Assembly: GCA_026014705.1 (NCBI GenBank)
Contig: JAOZHU010000005.1
Location: 37,332 to 101,331 of the forward strand
Length of the DNA stretch: 64,000 bases
Direction: 5' to 3'
Source: Candidatus Bathyarchaeota archaeon
GTDB taxonomy: Archaea > Thermoproteota > Bathyarchaeia > Bathyarchaeales > Bathycorpusculaceae
Below, piece after piece: positions 62,679 through 64,000 of this stretch (position 1 is the first letter of the stretch; each line of letters opens with the position of its first letter). Made by a program: the position numbers and the translations under genes. The notes beneath the pieces are model-generated. The model was not told the DNA's origin. It made no database searches and saw only the letters and a list, made by a program, of their open reading frames with translations.

Positions 62679-63932
62679 TTAGAGTGTTTTTATTTGCGCC
62701 ATTTCGGCTCTGTTTCCTAAGAAGTGTTCAATTCTTATTAGTTCATTTATTTTTGCGACGCGTGCTCCTTCGACTATGCCTGTTTTTATTATTGGGCATC
62801 TGTAGGCTACGGCAAGGTGCGCGATGTGCCAGTCGCATGTGTCGCCTGAACGGTGTGATATTATCGGCGTGTAGGAGTTTTTTTGGGCAGTTTCGATTGT
62901 TTCTGCGGCGTCTGTTAGGGTGCCGATTTGGTTGACTTTGATGATTATGGCGTTGGCGGCTTTTTGCTTTATACCGTGGTTTAGCCGTTCATTGTTGGTG
63001 GTGAAGATGTCGTCGCCGCAGATCACTGTGTTTTTGGCTTTTTTGGTGAGTTCTGCGAAGCTTTCATAGTCTTCTTCGTGGAAGGGGTCTTCGATGTAGG
63101 CGGGGTGGTATTTTTCTGTTATGTCTAGCAGGTATTCGAGTTGTTGGGCGGTGTCGCGTTTTTTGCCTTCGCGTTCGTAGATGTATTTTTGTTCTTTTTC
63201 TTTCCAGAGCGACGATGCTGCGACGTCTATGCCGAAGGTGCATTCGAAGTCCATTTCGTTGCCGGCTTCTTCGCAGGCTTTGGCTATGGTTTCGAAGGCG
63301 TCTGTGTCGCTTATGTTGGCTATCCATGCTCCTTCGTCGCTTTTTCCACCGCTGAATGTTGTGCTTTTCTTTTTGAGTGCGTCGCCGATTTTTTTGTGGA
63401 TGAGTGCGTTTGCGGCGGCGGCTTCTAGGAATGTTTCTGCGCCGTGTGGAAGTGCGAGGAATTCTTGGATGTCAGGTGCTTTTCCATGGGCGTGTTGTCC
63501 TCCGCTTATGCAGTTTCCAAGCGGGTAGGGCAGGGTTGTGGCGGTGTTTCCGCCTAGGAACTGGAATAGGAGCAGCCCGTGCGAGTTTGCGGCTGCTTCT
63601 GCGTTTGCGAGTGAAATAGCAAAAGCGGTGTTTCCGCCTATTGCTTTGAAGTTGTTTGTGCCGTCAATCTCGTGGAGGGTGTTGTCGATTTCCTCTTGAA
63701 AGTCGGCGTTTAAGCCAGCTAATTCAGGCGCGATGAGGTCATCGATTTTTTTTAATGCTGCGTCAACGCCGCCTTGGGGGTAATAGACAACTTCGGTTTT
63801 GCCGCGGCTTTTCCCAGCAGGCGCGGATGCGCGCCCGAAGCCGTTTGTGGTTATGACGTCGACTTCGATGGTTTCTTCTCCGCGGCTGTTGAAGATTTTT
63901 CTGGCTATGAGGTCTTCGATGATTGATGACAC
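62679..63932 (-). CDS. eno: Enolase
   Basis: Converts 2-phosphoglycerate to PEP in glycolysis and gluconeogenesis, upstream of the PpcA step. The 417-residue protein shows ARKIFNSRGEETIEVDV at the N terminus (the usual DSRGNPT position is altered to NSRGEET), PLGNCISGGQHAHGKAPDIQEFL, AYIEDPFHEEDY with the metal acids, CGDDIFTTN and the C-terminal ISHRSGDTCDWHIAHLAV with catalytic His and Lys region. The start is GTG. The last 68 bases of the window beyond it are empty. Confidence 0.95.
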   Translation of the reverse strand: MSSIIEDLIARKIFNSRGEETIEVDVITTNGFGRASAPAGKSRGKTEVVYYPQGGVDAALKKIDDLIAPELAGLNADFQEEIDNTLHEIDGTNNFKAIGGNTAFAISLANAEAAANSHGLLLFQFLGGNTATTLPYPLGNCISGGQHAHGKAPDIQEFLALPHGAETFLEAAAANALIHKKIGDALKKKSTTFSGGKSDEGAWIANISDTDAFETIAKACEEAGNEMDFECTFGIDVAASSLWKEKEQKYIYEREGKKRDTAQQLEYLLDITEKYHPAYIEDPFHEEDYESFAELTKKAKNTVICGDDIFTTNNERLNHGIKQKAANAIIIKVNQIGTLTDAAETIETAQKNSYTPIISHRSGDTCDWHIAHLAVAYRCPIIKTGIVEGARVAKINELIRIEHFLGNRAEMAQIKTL

Positions 63933-64000
63933 GTTTGTTGTCCTCGAGTGGCTATATTCTTTATGTGGGTGTTATTTTAGGTTTCGGAGAATGCTTAAGG

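Noticed and set aside
1..64000. CRISPR array, rRNA genes, transposase or integrase genes
   Set aside because: I saw no regularly spaced short direct repeats, no rRNA-like stretch and no transposase or integrase motifs in any supported frame.

Overview
The window is archaeal. It encodes TFB, Alba, an eIF1/SUI1-type factor, S8e, S2, SRP19, archaeal AspRS and GluRS, archaeal-type PEP carboxylase, formate-dependent PurP, formylmethanofuran:H4MPT formyltransferase (Ftr) and the lower part of the archaeal mevalonate pathway. TTG and GTG starts are frequent, TATA boxes are clear, and many genes overlap by 4 bases. The combination fits a TACK-type archaeon, most likely Bathyarchaeia. That placement is inference, because no rRNA is present.

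Layout. 1-600: the end of a histidine kinase and tRNA-Gly. 0.7-11.1 kb: a purine block, purM-purS-purL-purQ on the plus strand converging on purF-purD-HAD-ftr-pfkB on the minus strand. 11.3-14.8 kb: aspS, a KH/Zn protein, alba, tRNA-Leu, and tRNA-Thr followed by a HicAB module and a decayed tRNA-Thr copy. 14.8-19.2 kb: an iron/corrinoid-type ABC importer whose binding protein carries a dockerin-like domain, with a methyltransferase in the operon. 19.3-23.6 kb: Ogg and an EF-2 homologue without the diphthamide histidine, divergent from a predicted kinase. 23.8-27.4 kb: a small alpha-helical protein, a frameshifted five-PAS histidine kinase and a response regulator. 27.5-33 kb: purE, ppcA, purC and two tandem purP genes. 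33.1-37.0 kb: a segment bounded by a perfect 90-bp inverted repeat, holding a flavin-reductase-like gene, membrane genes, a 16-residue Lys-rich ORF and a tandem ferritin-like protein. 37-46 kb: molybdopterin oxidoreductase, PPC-domain protein, glycosyltransferases, a NikR/ZIP divergent pair, a radical SAM/SPASM protein and tRNA-Gln. 46-57 kb: TFB, translation and SRP genes, then gltX and an isoprenoid run (prenyl synthase, idi2, ipk, both phosphomevalonate dehydratase subunits, UbiD-type decarboxylase, mevalonate kinase). 57.5-64 kb: a large secreted beta-propeller protein, MEMO, rps2 and enolase.

How the genes fit together. The two purine blocks supply nearly the whole de novo route to FAICAR in a form independent of folate and PurK: PurE resembles the CO2-dependent class, PurP uses formate, and Ftr is translationally coupled to purD through a HAD gene. 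The isoprenoid run covers every step from mevalonate to polyprenyl diphosphate by the dehydratase/decarboxylase/IPK route.

The least explained signal is a short dispersed element. It occurs five times, always between genes (near 0.16, 19.2, 33.1, 37.0 and 47.6 kb), with conserved boxes and spacing. Two copies are identical over 90 bp and face each other across 3.7 kb.
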